Origin: Streptomyces smaragdinus
GTDB taxonomy: Bacteria > Actinomycetota > Actinomycetes > Streptomycetales > Streptomycetaceae
Reading direction: 5' to 3'
Assembly: GCF_009604385.1 (NCBI RefSeq)
Contig: NZ_WEGJ01000020.1
Location: 1-64,000 of the forward strand
DNA length: 64,000 nucleotides
In this document: in pieces, positions 55,597 to 62,381 of the stretch
How the letters are laid out: each line of letters starts with the position of its first letter
Numbering within the stretch: position 1 is the first letter of the stretch
Made by a program: the position numbers and the translations under genes
Notes under the pieces: generated by a model
Told to the model about the DNA's origin: nothing
What the model saw: the letters and a program-made list of their open reading frames with translations, nothing else
Databases searched by the model: none

Positions 55597-57171
55597 TCAG
55601 CAGGGCTTGCCCTTCGGACAGTGCATCCGCTCGTTGACCAGGCGGACGGACACCGTCTCACCCGTACCGTCCAGGTCGAACGGGCCGGCGACGCGGCGCT
55701 TCGGGAGCTTGTAGCCCTCCGGGACGTCCGTCTCCTGGACGTAGTACGTGCCCGAGATCAGGTCGTCGAAGGTGCACCGGCCGTCGGCGTCGGTCGCGCA
55801 GCCGAAGCCGACCGCCGTGTCCGGGGAGCCGCCGCGGGTCTGCAGGCCGGGGCGGCCGTTCGTCTCGCGCCAGAGGCGGAACACCGCGCCGGCGAGGGGT
55901 TCGCCGGTCTTCTTGTCCGTCTTGTACACGCGCACCGTCCCCTCGGCCGGCGGCCCGACCAGGGCCAGGCTGTATCCGAGCCCGGCGCTGTAGTCGGCGA
56001 CCGTCTCGCCCGCGGGGATCAGCACCCACGCCGGTGTGTGCCGGTTGGTGGTGTCGCCGACACCGAGCGCGCCGGCGAAGTTCTCGCCCCAGGCCAGGAG
56101 CCGGAAGTCGGACGTACGGGCCAGGCTGTGGCTGCCGCCGGCCTCGACGTCCCGGACGGTGACGCCGTCGGGGAGGAGCACGTCCACCGGCGTGTGCCGG
56201 TCGGTCGTGGTGCCGTCGCCCAGCTGGCCGTAGAAGTTGTCGCCCCACGCCAGCGCATTGCCCTCGGAGGTGACGGCCAGGCTGTGGTAGAAACCGGCCG
56301 CGATCGCGGTGACCCTGGTGCCCGCGGGGATCAGCGCCTCCACCGGCTCGAGCCGAGTCTGCGTCGAACCGTTGCCGAGCTGCCCGAACGCGCTGTTGCC
56401 CCACGCCAGCACCCGGCCCTCGGACGTCAGCGCCAGGCTGTGCCGGTCCCCGGCCGCGATCGCGGTGATCGTGGTGCCGTCCGGGATGTGGACGGCGACC
56501 GGCTCCTCCCGGTCGTCCGTGCTGTTGTCGCCGAGCTGCCCGAACCCGTTGCCGCCCCAGGCCAGCACCCGGCCGTCGGACGTCAGGGCCAGGCTGTGGA
56601 CGTTGCCGGCGGAGATCGCGGTGACCGTCACGCCGGGCGGGAGGTCCACCTCCACCGGCAGGTGCTGGTCCTCGTCCGAACCGTCCCCGAGCTGCCCCTC
56701 GGCGTTCCGCCCCCAGGCGAACAGCCGCCCGTCCGAGGCGAGCGCGAGGCTGTGGAACCCGCCGCCCGAGACGTCGGTGATCCTGACGCCCTCGGGCAGC
56801 CGCACCTCGACCGGCTCACGCCGGTCGTCCGTCGTCCCGTCGCCCAGCTGACCGGACCGGTTGTCACCCCAGGCCAGCACCCGGCCCTCGGACGTCACGC
56901 CGAGGCCGAACCGGGCGCCGGCCTCGACGTCGGTGAGGGTGACACCGTCCGGCAGCAGGATGCCGCCCGGCTCGCTGCGGGGGTCCGTGCTGCCGTCGCC
57001 CAGCTCCCCCTGGCGGTTGATGCCCCACGACAGGGCGGTGTCGGAGGGCTCCTGGGCGCCGGCGGGCGTCGCGAGGCCGAGCCCGAGCAGTAAGGCGCAC
57101 AGGGCGGTCAGGAAGGCGGCGGGACGTCTGCTGCGTGTCCGCGCGAGGCGGATGTAGGTGAATACGTACAT
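55597..57171 (-). CDS. Secreted RCC1-repeat / SpaA-domain protein, copy 5
   Basis: The protein has 524 residues. ATG 57171 matches the paralogue start (MYVFTYIRLARTRSRRPAAF); an in-frame ATG six codons earlier falls inside the promoter motif. A signal peptide (ALCALLLGLGLATPAGAQE) is followed by seven RCC1 blades (ALSWGINRQGELGDG, VLAWGDNRSGQLGDG, LLAWGENFAGALGVG at the end). The SpaA-like domain shows VRVYKTDKKTGEPLAGAVFR and YYVQETDVPEGYKL, then NERMHCPKGKPC-stop. Function is unknown; a surface or matrix role is inferred. Confidence 0.8.
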   Translation of the reverse strand: MYVFTYIRLARTRSRRPAAFLTALCALLLGLGLATPAGAQEPSDTALSWGINRQGELGDGSTDPRSEPGGILLPDGVTLTDVEAGARFGLGVTSEGRVLAWGDNRSGQLGDGTTDDRREPVEVRLPEGVRITDVSGGGFHSLALASDGRLFAWGRNAEGQLGDGSDEDQHLPVEVDLPPGVTVTAISAGNVHSLALTSDGRVLAWGGNGFGQLGDNSTDDREEPVAVHIPDGTTITAIAAGDRHSLALTSEGRVLAWGNSAFGQLGNGSTQTRLEPVEALIPAGTRVTAIAAGFYHSLAVTSEGNALAWGDNFYGQLGDGTTTDRHTPVDVLLPDGVTVRDVEAGGSHSLARTSDFRLLAWGENFAGALGVGDTTNRHTPAWVLIPAGETVADYSAGLGYSLALVGPPAEGTVRVYKTDKKTGEPLAGAVFRLWRETNGRPGLQTRGGSPDTAVGFGCATDADGRCTFDDLISGTYYVQETDVPEGYKLPKRRVAGPFDLDGTGETVSVRLVNERMHCPKGKPC

Positions 57172-57239
57172 AAGTCGTATGTACGTCATATATGCCCGGA
57201 CCCCGCCGAGGCGCCCCGTACCGCTCCCGAATGGCCCAG
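57172..57239 (-). promoter_or_regulatory. Conserved RCC1-family promoter, copy 5
   Basis: GGGCCATTCGGGA lies ~30 bases before CATATATGACGTACATACGA, with TACATA six bases before the ATG. It starts three bases from the stop of the next minus-strand gene. Confidence 0.55.
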
Positions 57240-57241
57240 CC

Positions 57242-58831
57242 TCAGCCCGCCCGCCACTGCGTGGCCGCCGTCTGCCCCCGGCCGCCGATCACCCGGGCCT
57301 GGTTGTCGAGCGAGTGCGTGCCCTGCTTCCAGTAGTCGTTGTGCCCGGTCGTGTCCGTGACCAGCATGTTCGCGCCGAAGTTCCGGTCGTCCGGGGTGTG
57401 GCCGAAGGGGGACAGGAAGATCTGGCCGAGGTCGGGGACCGGGTCCTTCTCGGCCTCCATCGCCCAGACGTGGCCGGCCGGTACGTTCAGCTCGGAGGCG
57501 CCCCACACCAGCATCCCGGGGCTGCCCGCCACGATGATGTCGTCGACCCCCGGCAGCCCGCCGCCGTCCATGGCGCCCGCGCCGACGACCGTGGAGCCGT
57601 AGCTGTGGCCGACCGCCGTGATGTGCCGCTCGCCGCCCTGGTGGGAGGCCTCCATACCGCCGAAGAACTCCCGGAGCGCGGGGCCGGCGTCGCGGGCGTA
57701 CTTCTGGTCGGCGGCGTCCGGGACGATCTCGTCGGGGGCGTCGTACCCGAGCCAGATGACCCCCGCGACGTTCCCCTCGCCGCCGTACGCCTCGCTCGCG
57801 CGGACGATGTCGTCCGTACGGCTGAGGCTGCCGCTCATGTCGCCGAGGTCGGCGCCGGTGCCGGGGACAAAGACCGAGGTGTGCTCCACGGTGTCGGGGT
57901 CGCCGACGGAGGCGATCGCCTTGCCGTCGCGGGAGGGGTCGAGGGCGATCAGGTGGATGCGGTAGCGGGCGGGGCCGGCGTCGGCCACGTCCATGCGGTC
58001 GCGCAGGGCGAGGAGGTTGTGGAGGGTGCCGGTCGACGGGCTCTCGCCCCTGGCCGTACGGGACGCGATCCAGGTGTCGAGCACGGCGCGGTTGGCGTCG
58101 TCCCGGACGGTGACCGGGAGGCCGTTGAGGCGGCCGACGTCCTCGGGGTAGGCGGCGAGGTACATCGCGCGGTCGTCCTGGGAGAGGCCCTGCCACCAGG
58201 CGGCGGACGCCTTGGGGTCGCTGCCGTCGGGGAGGCCGTTGTCGACCGGGCACATGCCCTGGTCGGACTGGAGGACGAGCCGGGCGTCGGCCTGTGCGTC
58301 GCCGGGGTCCGTCAGCCGGGCGGGGACGAAGCGCCGCAGCAGGGTGGCCGCTTCCTTCCCGGCCCGGTCGGCCTGCTGGACGGCGGCGTCGATACGGGCC
58401 TGGTGCTCGGCGCGGACCCGGGTGACCCGGCGGGTGACGTCGGGGTCGTGGCGTTCGGCCTGCGTCAGGGGGCGGGCGGTGACGGTGCCGTCGGCGGTGA
58501 CGGTGTAGCAGCCGTCGGCCTCGGCGTCCTTGACGGCGGCGTGGAGATTCCTCTTCGCGGTCTCCATGCCGAGGCGGAGGTTGTCCAGTACGACGGATAT
58601 CGCGAGCGCCTGGCTGCCGGCCACGCCCAGCTCGGACTCCGTCCGGTCCATCCTCGCCATGCCCGCGTACGCGGCCTCGCCCTTCCAGCCCATCTCGCGC
58701 AGGGGCCCGGTGACCTGGCCGCGGTGGACCTCCTGCTGACCGCCGCAGGTCTTCGACAGCGCCAGCCACGAGCCGTGGGCGGCGGTGACCTCCGAGGTCG
58801 ACTGGTGCATGAGGGTACGGAAGTCACCCAC
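57242..58831 (-). CDS. DUF1023-type alpha/beta hydrolase with helical N-terminus
   Basis: The protein has 529 residues, with GTG 58831 overlapping the upstream gene by eight bases. The N-terminal ~200 residues are helical and resemble WXG100/ESX-type secreted proteins (TLMHQSTSEVTAAHGSWLAL, LREMGWKGEAAYAGMARMD). The C-terminal alpha/beta hydrolase has the nucleophile elbow ITAVGHSYGSTVVG, SVFVPGTGADLGDMSGSLSR, and a late TGHNDYW with the likely catalytic His. It may be exported by a type VII-like system together with its small partner; no secretion gene is in view. Confidence 0.8.
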   Translation of the reverse strand: MGDFRTLMHQSTSEVTAAHGSWLALSKTCGGQQEVHRGQVTGPLREMGWKGEAAYAGMARMDRTESELGVAGSQALAISVVLDNLRLGMETAKRNLHAAVKDAEADGCYTVTADGTVTARPLTQAERHDPDVTRRVTRVRAEHQARIDAAVQQADRAGKEAATLLRRFVPARLTDPGDAQADARLVLQSDQGMCPVDNGLPDGSDPKASAAWWQGLSQDDRAMYLAAYPEDVGRLNGLPVTVRDDANRAVLDTWIASRTARGESPSTGTLHNLLALRDRMDVADAGPARYRIHLIALDPSRDGKAIASVGDPDTVEHTSVFVPGTGADLGDMSGSLSRTDDIVRASEAYGGEGNVAGVIWLGYDAPDEIVPDAADQKYARDAGPALREFFGGMEASHQGGERHITAVGHSYGSTVVGAGAMDGGGLPGVDDIIVAGSPGMLVWGASELNVPAGHVWAMEAEKDPVPDLGQIFLSPFGHTPDDRNFGANMLVTDTTGHNDYWKQGTHSLDNQARVIGGRGQTAATQWRAG

Positions 58832-59267
58832 GGGGTCCGCCTTTGAGGCTCGCGCCGACGTCGCCGTCGGTCCGGCGTTGGTGGGTGACGGTGCCGCGCA
58901 GTCCGGTGGCGTTGGACTCGAGGTCGCGGCGTAACCCGGCGAGGGCGGAGCGCCATTCGGTGGCGAGCCGGGCGAGGACGGCGCCGACGTCCCAGCCGTC
59001 CATCTCGCTCGCGGCGGCGGAGGTGTCCGTGGCCGCGCTCTCGGACTTGGGGCCGACGGTCTCGGCTATCAGGTCAGACTGCCCGGCGGCGAGGTTCATC
59101 GTGGGGTAGTCGTGCTTGAGGTCCGGCCAGGCGGGGGAGCCTGCGGGGGCCGCGAGGACGGGGGGCGGGCCGGTGGGGTCGTGGAGGGTGTTGAGCTGCA
59201 TCCGGGTGGACTGGCCGGCGTGCGCCTGTGCGACTAACTGTGACCACTCTTGCTCGAATGTGCTCAT
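58824..59267 (-). CDS. WXG100/ESX-like helical protein
   Basis: The protein has 147 residues from ATG 59267. The N-terminus MSTFEQEWSQLVAQAHAGQS leads to helical segments and a MDGWDVGAVLARLATEWRSA stretch followed by LRRDLESNATGLRGTVTHQR. Size and layout suit an ESX-type partner or chaperone of the overlapping DUF1023 hydrolase. There is no signal peptide. Family assignment is by context and helix pattern, not by a diagnostic motif. Confidence 0.6.
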   Translation of the reverse strand: MSTFEQEWSQLVAQAHAGQSTRMQLNTLHDPTGPPPVLAAPAGSPAWPDLKHDYPTMNLAAGQSDLIAETVGPKSESAATDTSAAASEMDGWDVGAVLARLATEWRSALAGLRRDLESNATGLRGTVTHQRRTDGDVGASLKGGPRG

Positions 59268-59361
59268 GTGTGCTCCCGCGCGCTCGGAGTCAACAGCTAT
59301 GTGACGCGAGAGTACCTAGGTTGTGGGGGCCAACACCTGAGTATCGGCACTTGCGTTCGTT

Positions 59362-60246
59362 TCACCGGTCGCGGTGCAGGATGTACCACTCGCCGGTGTA
59401 GCCGCCCGTCCACACGTGCACCGTCGGCTCGTCCCGTGTACCGGCGACGGTCCAGTCGCCGAGCCGGCAGCCGGGGATGCTCAGGTCGAGGGCCTGGAGG
59501 TCGCCGGACTTCCCGGCGTCGCGCCAGGTGCCGGTACCGTCGCACCGTCCGGTCCGCTCGGCGGAGTCGTACTCCGCGACACCCTTCGCGGTGAGAGTGC
59601 CGTCGGCGGTGAGGGTCAGGACGCCGCCGTCGCCGTCGGACCAGGTGCCGGCCAGCTCCGCACCGGTGAGCTGCGGTGCCTCCCACGCCGTGAGCACGTC
59701 GGTGGCGTAGAGCGCGACGCCTGTCACCACGGTGGCGACGAGGAGGGCCACCGCGCCGCCGGTGCTCGCGCCGGTCGCCACCCACCGCTCGTTCAGGGCG
59801 GCGCGGGCGACGAGCGCGGCGGGGAGGACGGCCGCGGCGGACCCGAGCCAGGTCCAGCCGACGCCGGCCCAGGCCGGTGACTCGCCGACCGGCAGGGGCA
59901 GTACGACGCCGAACGCCACGACCACGGCGGTGACGACGAGGAGGGTGGTGGCGGCCAGCCACCGCCAGGTCTCGCGCCGCAGCCGCCGGTGCGCGGACCA
60001 GCGCGAGAGGCGGACGGCCGCCAGGACCACCGTTCCGGTGACGAGGGCGCCGGCGAGGGGGACGGCGATGAGGTAGAAGATCCCGCCGACCGCGTAGTTC
60101 CCGGGCGGGGGCTCGTACCGCAGGCTGACGGTGACCCACACGACGAGGGCCGTCAGCGCCTCGACGCACAGCACCGCCCACGACGCGAGGAGCGCGCCCC
60201 CGTACCGCAGTCCGGTCCGCGCCCACGTCTTGCCGCCGGCCCTCAC
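59362..60246 (-). CDS. Four-helix membrane protein with C-terminal beta domain, paralogue 1
   Basis: The protein has 294 residues. GTG 60246 overlaps the stop of its paralogue (GTGA). About four to five membrane helices occupy the first ~190 residues. The C-terminal ~110 residues (LAGTWSDGDGGVLTLTADGT, RCDGTGTWRD, LSIPGCRLGDWTVAG) form a lipocalin-like beta module with two Cys. The upstream gene has the same layout. Function is unknown; a cell-surface sensor is possible. Confidence 0.75.
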   Translation of the reverse strand: MRAGGKTWARTGLRYGGALLASWAVLCVEALTALVVWVTVSLRYEPPPGNYAVGGIFYLIAVPLAGALVTGTVVLAAVRLSRWSAHRRLRRETWRWLAATTLLVVTAVVVAFGVVLPLPVGESPAWAGVGWTWLGSAAAVLPAALVARAALNERWVATGASTGGAVALLVATVVTGVALYATDVLTAWEAPQLTGAELAGTWSDGDGGVLTLTADGTLTAKGVAEYDSAERTGRCDGTGTWRDAGKSGDLQALDLSIPGCRLGDWTVAGTRDEPTVHVWTGGYTGEWYILHRDR

Positions 60247-61169
60247 CGGTCGCGGTCCAGTCCGTACCAGCCGATGTCGGGGTCGCCCATCCACTGGTGG
60301 ACGGTCGGGTGGTCCTGGGAGCCGCCGACGGTCCAGACGTCGGTGACGTACGAGCAGCCGGGGATGTTCAGCGCGACGCCCTGGGCGCCTTCGGTGTCCG
60401 ACACCGCGAACGTCCAGGTGCCGGTGCCGTCGCATTCGCCCGACTTCTCGCCGAAGCTCTCGAAGTCGTACTCGGCGACGCCGTCGGCCGTGACCTTGCC
60501 GTCGGCGGTGAAGGTGAGGAGGCCGCCGTTGTCGTCGGACCAGGTGCCGAGCATGAAGCCCTGGTCGACCTTCGGGTACTCGTACACACGCAGCAAACCC
60601 ACCGCATAGAGCCCGGCGCCCTGCAGGACGATTGAGGGGATCAGTACCGCCGCGGCGCCGAGTGTCAGCGACGCCACGTGCCGGTGGCGGTTCAGCGCCG
60701 CGCGGGCCAGCAGTGTCGCGGGGGAGGCAAACACCACGAGGCTCAGCCACAACCCAACGACGACGACCGCGTCCGGACGCACGCCGAGCAGGAGCGGGCA
60801 AACGACACCGAGCGTCAACGACCCCGCCGCCGCCATCAGCACGCAGGTCGCCGAGCACCACCACCAGGTCTCCGGCCGCGGTCGGCGCCGCGCGGACCAG
60901 CGGGAGAGCAGCAGCACGGGCCAGGTCACCGTCACCGCCGCGATCGTGCATGCTATTGGGCCGACGAACATGGCCAGAGCAACGCCGAGTCCGTAGTTGC
61001 CGGGAGCGGGCTCGTAATGCGGGGTGAGCATGATCAGCACAACAACGGTGACCACCCCCTCCACCCCGAAGCCCACGGCGGCGGTCCACAGCGCGGCGAC
61101 CCACCGCGGACCCCGCGGCTTCACCCCCGCGACCGGCCCCAACGCGCCCAGCGGGCGTACCCCTGCCAT
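60243..61169 (-). CDS. Four-helix membrane protein with C-terminal beta domain, paralogue 2
   Basis: The protein has 308 residues from ATG 61169. It is homologous to the next gene over its whole length: shared PHYEPAPGNYGLGV-type loop, the SRWSARRRPRPETWWW stretch, then MLGTWSDDNGGLLTFTADGK and a Cys-containing NIPGCSY. This is a tandem duplication translated as a coupled pair. The beta module shows the GTW...G.L.F.ADG pattern often seen in small Streptomyces exported domains. Confidence 0.75.
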   Translation of the reverse strand: MAGVRPLGALGPVAGVKPRGPRWVAALWTAAVGFGVEGVVTVVVLIMLTPHYEPAPGNYGLGVALAMFVGPIACTIAAVTVTWPVLLLSRWSARRRPRPETWWWCSATCVLMAAAGSLTLGVVCPLLLGVRPDAVVVVGLWLSLVVFASPATLLARAALNRHRHVASLTLGAAAVLIPSIVLQGAGLYAVGLLRVYEYPKVDQGFMLGTWSDDNGGLLTFTADGKVTADGVAEYDFESFGEKSGECDGTGTWTFAVSDTEGAQGVALNIPGCSYVTDVWTVGGSQDHPTVHQWMGDPDIGWYGLDRDR

Positions 61170-61286
61170 CCGTCTCCCCCTCCCGTCCGGGGCATGCCCG
61201 GGCTGTCCGTACAGCCCGGGCCGCCACCGACGGGGGACAGCCTGACACAGGTTTTGAACGCGTTCAAGCGATCCTCGCGCGGAGGA

Positions 61287-61937
61287 CTACTTCCGCCAGA
61301 AGAGGTGATGCGTCACGCCGCTGGGACTGGGCACGACCTCCAGGTGGTACCGGTCGGTCAGCTCCTCCGGCGACTCCCACAGCCGCAGCCCCTCGCCGAG
61401 CTTCACGGGCGCGACGGCCACGTGGAGCGTGTCGATGAGCCCCGCGTCGAGGAACTGCCGGACGGTGGAGACACCGCCGCCGAGCCGTACGTCCTTGCCG
61501 TCCGCCGCCTCGCGGGCCCGCGCGAGGATGTCGGCGGGCTCGCCGGAGACGAAGTGGAACGTGGTGTCGGAGAGGCTGAACGACGGCCGCGGATGATGCG
61601 TCATGACGAACACCGGCGTACGGAAGGGCGGCTCGTCGCCCCACCACCCCTGCCACTCCAGATCCGTCCAGGGCCCGCGCTGGGGCCCGAACTTGTTCCG
61701 CCCCATGATCTCGGCCCCGATCCCGTTGAGGAAGTCCCGGGTGAAGTAGTCGTCGAGCCCCCGCGTCCCCCCGGTCTCGGTCCGGTTGGGCCAGCTCGCG
61801 GTGGCCCCGGCCCACGAGAACAGCCGCTCGGGCCGGTCGCAGCCGAAGGGGCTCTCCAGGCTCTGCCGGTCGCTGAAGCCGGCGCCGATCCCGTCGCCGG
61901 AGAGGCAGAAGTTCATGACCCGCAGCAATTGCTCCAT
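61287..61937 (-). CDS. RibD-C/dihydrofolate-reductase-like protein
   Basis: The protein has 216 residues. ATG 61937 is preferred (MEQLLRVMNFCLSGDGIGAG), with GAGGGA upstream. The fold is DHFR/RibD-C: an N-terminal strand with the DG pair, DFLNGIGAEIMGRNKFGPQR, TPVFVMTHHPRPSFSLSD, VRLGGGVSTVRQFLDAGLID (NADPH site). These proteins are NADPH-dependent reductases of unknown substrate, widespread as stand-alone genes in actinomycetes. Confidence 0.9.
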   Translation of the reverse strand: MEQLLRVMNFCLSGDGIGAGFSDRQSLESPFGCDRPERLFSWAGATASWPNRTETGGTRGLDDYFTRDFLNGIGAEIMGRNKFGPQRGPWTDLEWQGWWGDEPPFRTPVFVMTHHPRPSFSLSDTTFHFVSGEPADILARAREAADGKDVRLGGGVSTVRQFLDAGLIDTLHVAVAPVKLGEGLRLWESPEELTDRYHLEVVPSPSGVTHHLFWRK

Positions 61938-61947
61938 GTGTCCCTCA

Positions 61948-62199
61948 TCAGTCCGAGCGCGGCGGAGGTGCCGCACACCCTGACGTCGAACGAACCACAC
62001 GGGAATCGACACCGCCCCCCGGACTTTTCCGGCCCGCGTCCGTCAGGGGGAGTTCCGCCGGGCGGCAGGCCCGGACTTCGGCCATCAGGCGGTCCATGGC
62101 GGCCTGCTTCTCCGTCGCCGACCGCACCGGGAGCCCAGCCGCTTCGCGGCGCTCCCGGACCTGGCGCTTCATCTCCTCCCAGCCGACACTGCCACCCAT
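61948..62199 (-). CDS. Small protein, possible antitoxin remnant
   Basis: The protein has 83 residues from ATG 62199. It starts GGSVGWEEMKRQVRERREAA and continues MDRLMAEVRACRPAELPL, which resembles the N-terminal helix of HigA-type antitoxins (AEVRAYxLAEIRK) before the helix-turn-helix. Beyond that point the sequence loses similarity (DAGRKSPGGGVDSRVVRSTS), so it may be a truncated or frameshifted gene. Eleven bases separate its stop from the reductase start. Confidence 0.35.
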   Translation of the reverse strand: MGGSVGWEEMKRQVRERREAAGLPVRSATEKQAAMDRLMAEVRACRPAELPLTDAGRKSPGGGVDSRVVRSTSGCAAPPPRSD

Positions 62200-62381
62200 T
62201 CGTACCCCCTGGTCTCGATCTCGTCCGGATGCGCGTAAAGGCATCTCTTCGCCGGTTATACGCCTCCCGTCCTTCCAACCGCGCCGACTTCCCGCCCCGG
62301 AGTCGACCGGATGTGTGAACCTGCAGATCACCCCCGCGCCGTCGCCCCGCAAAGCCCCCGCGATGGGCGATCGTCGGGGGC

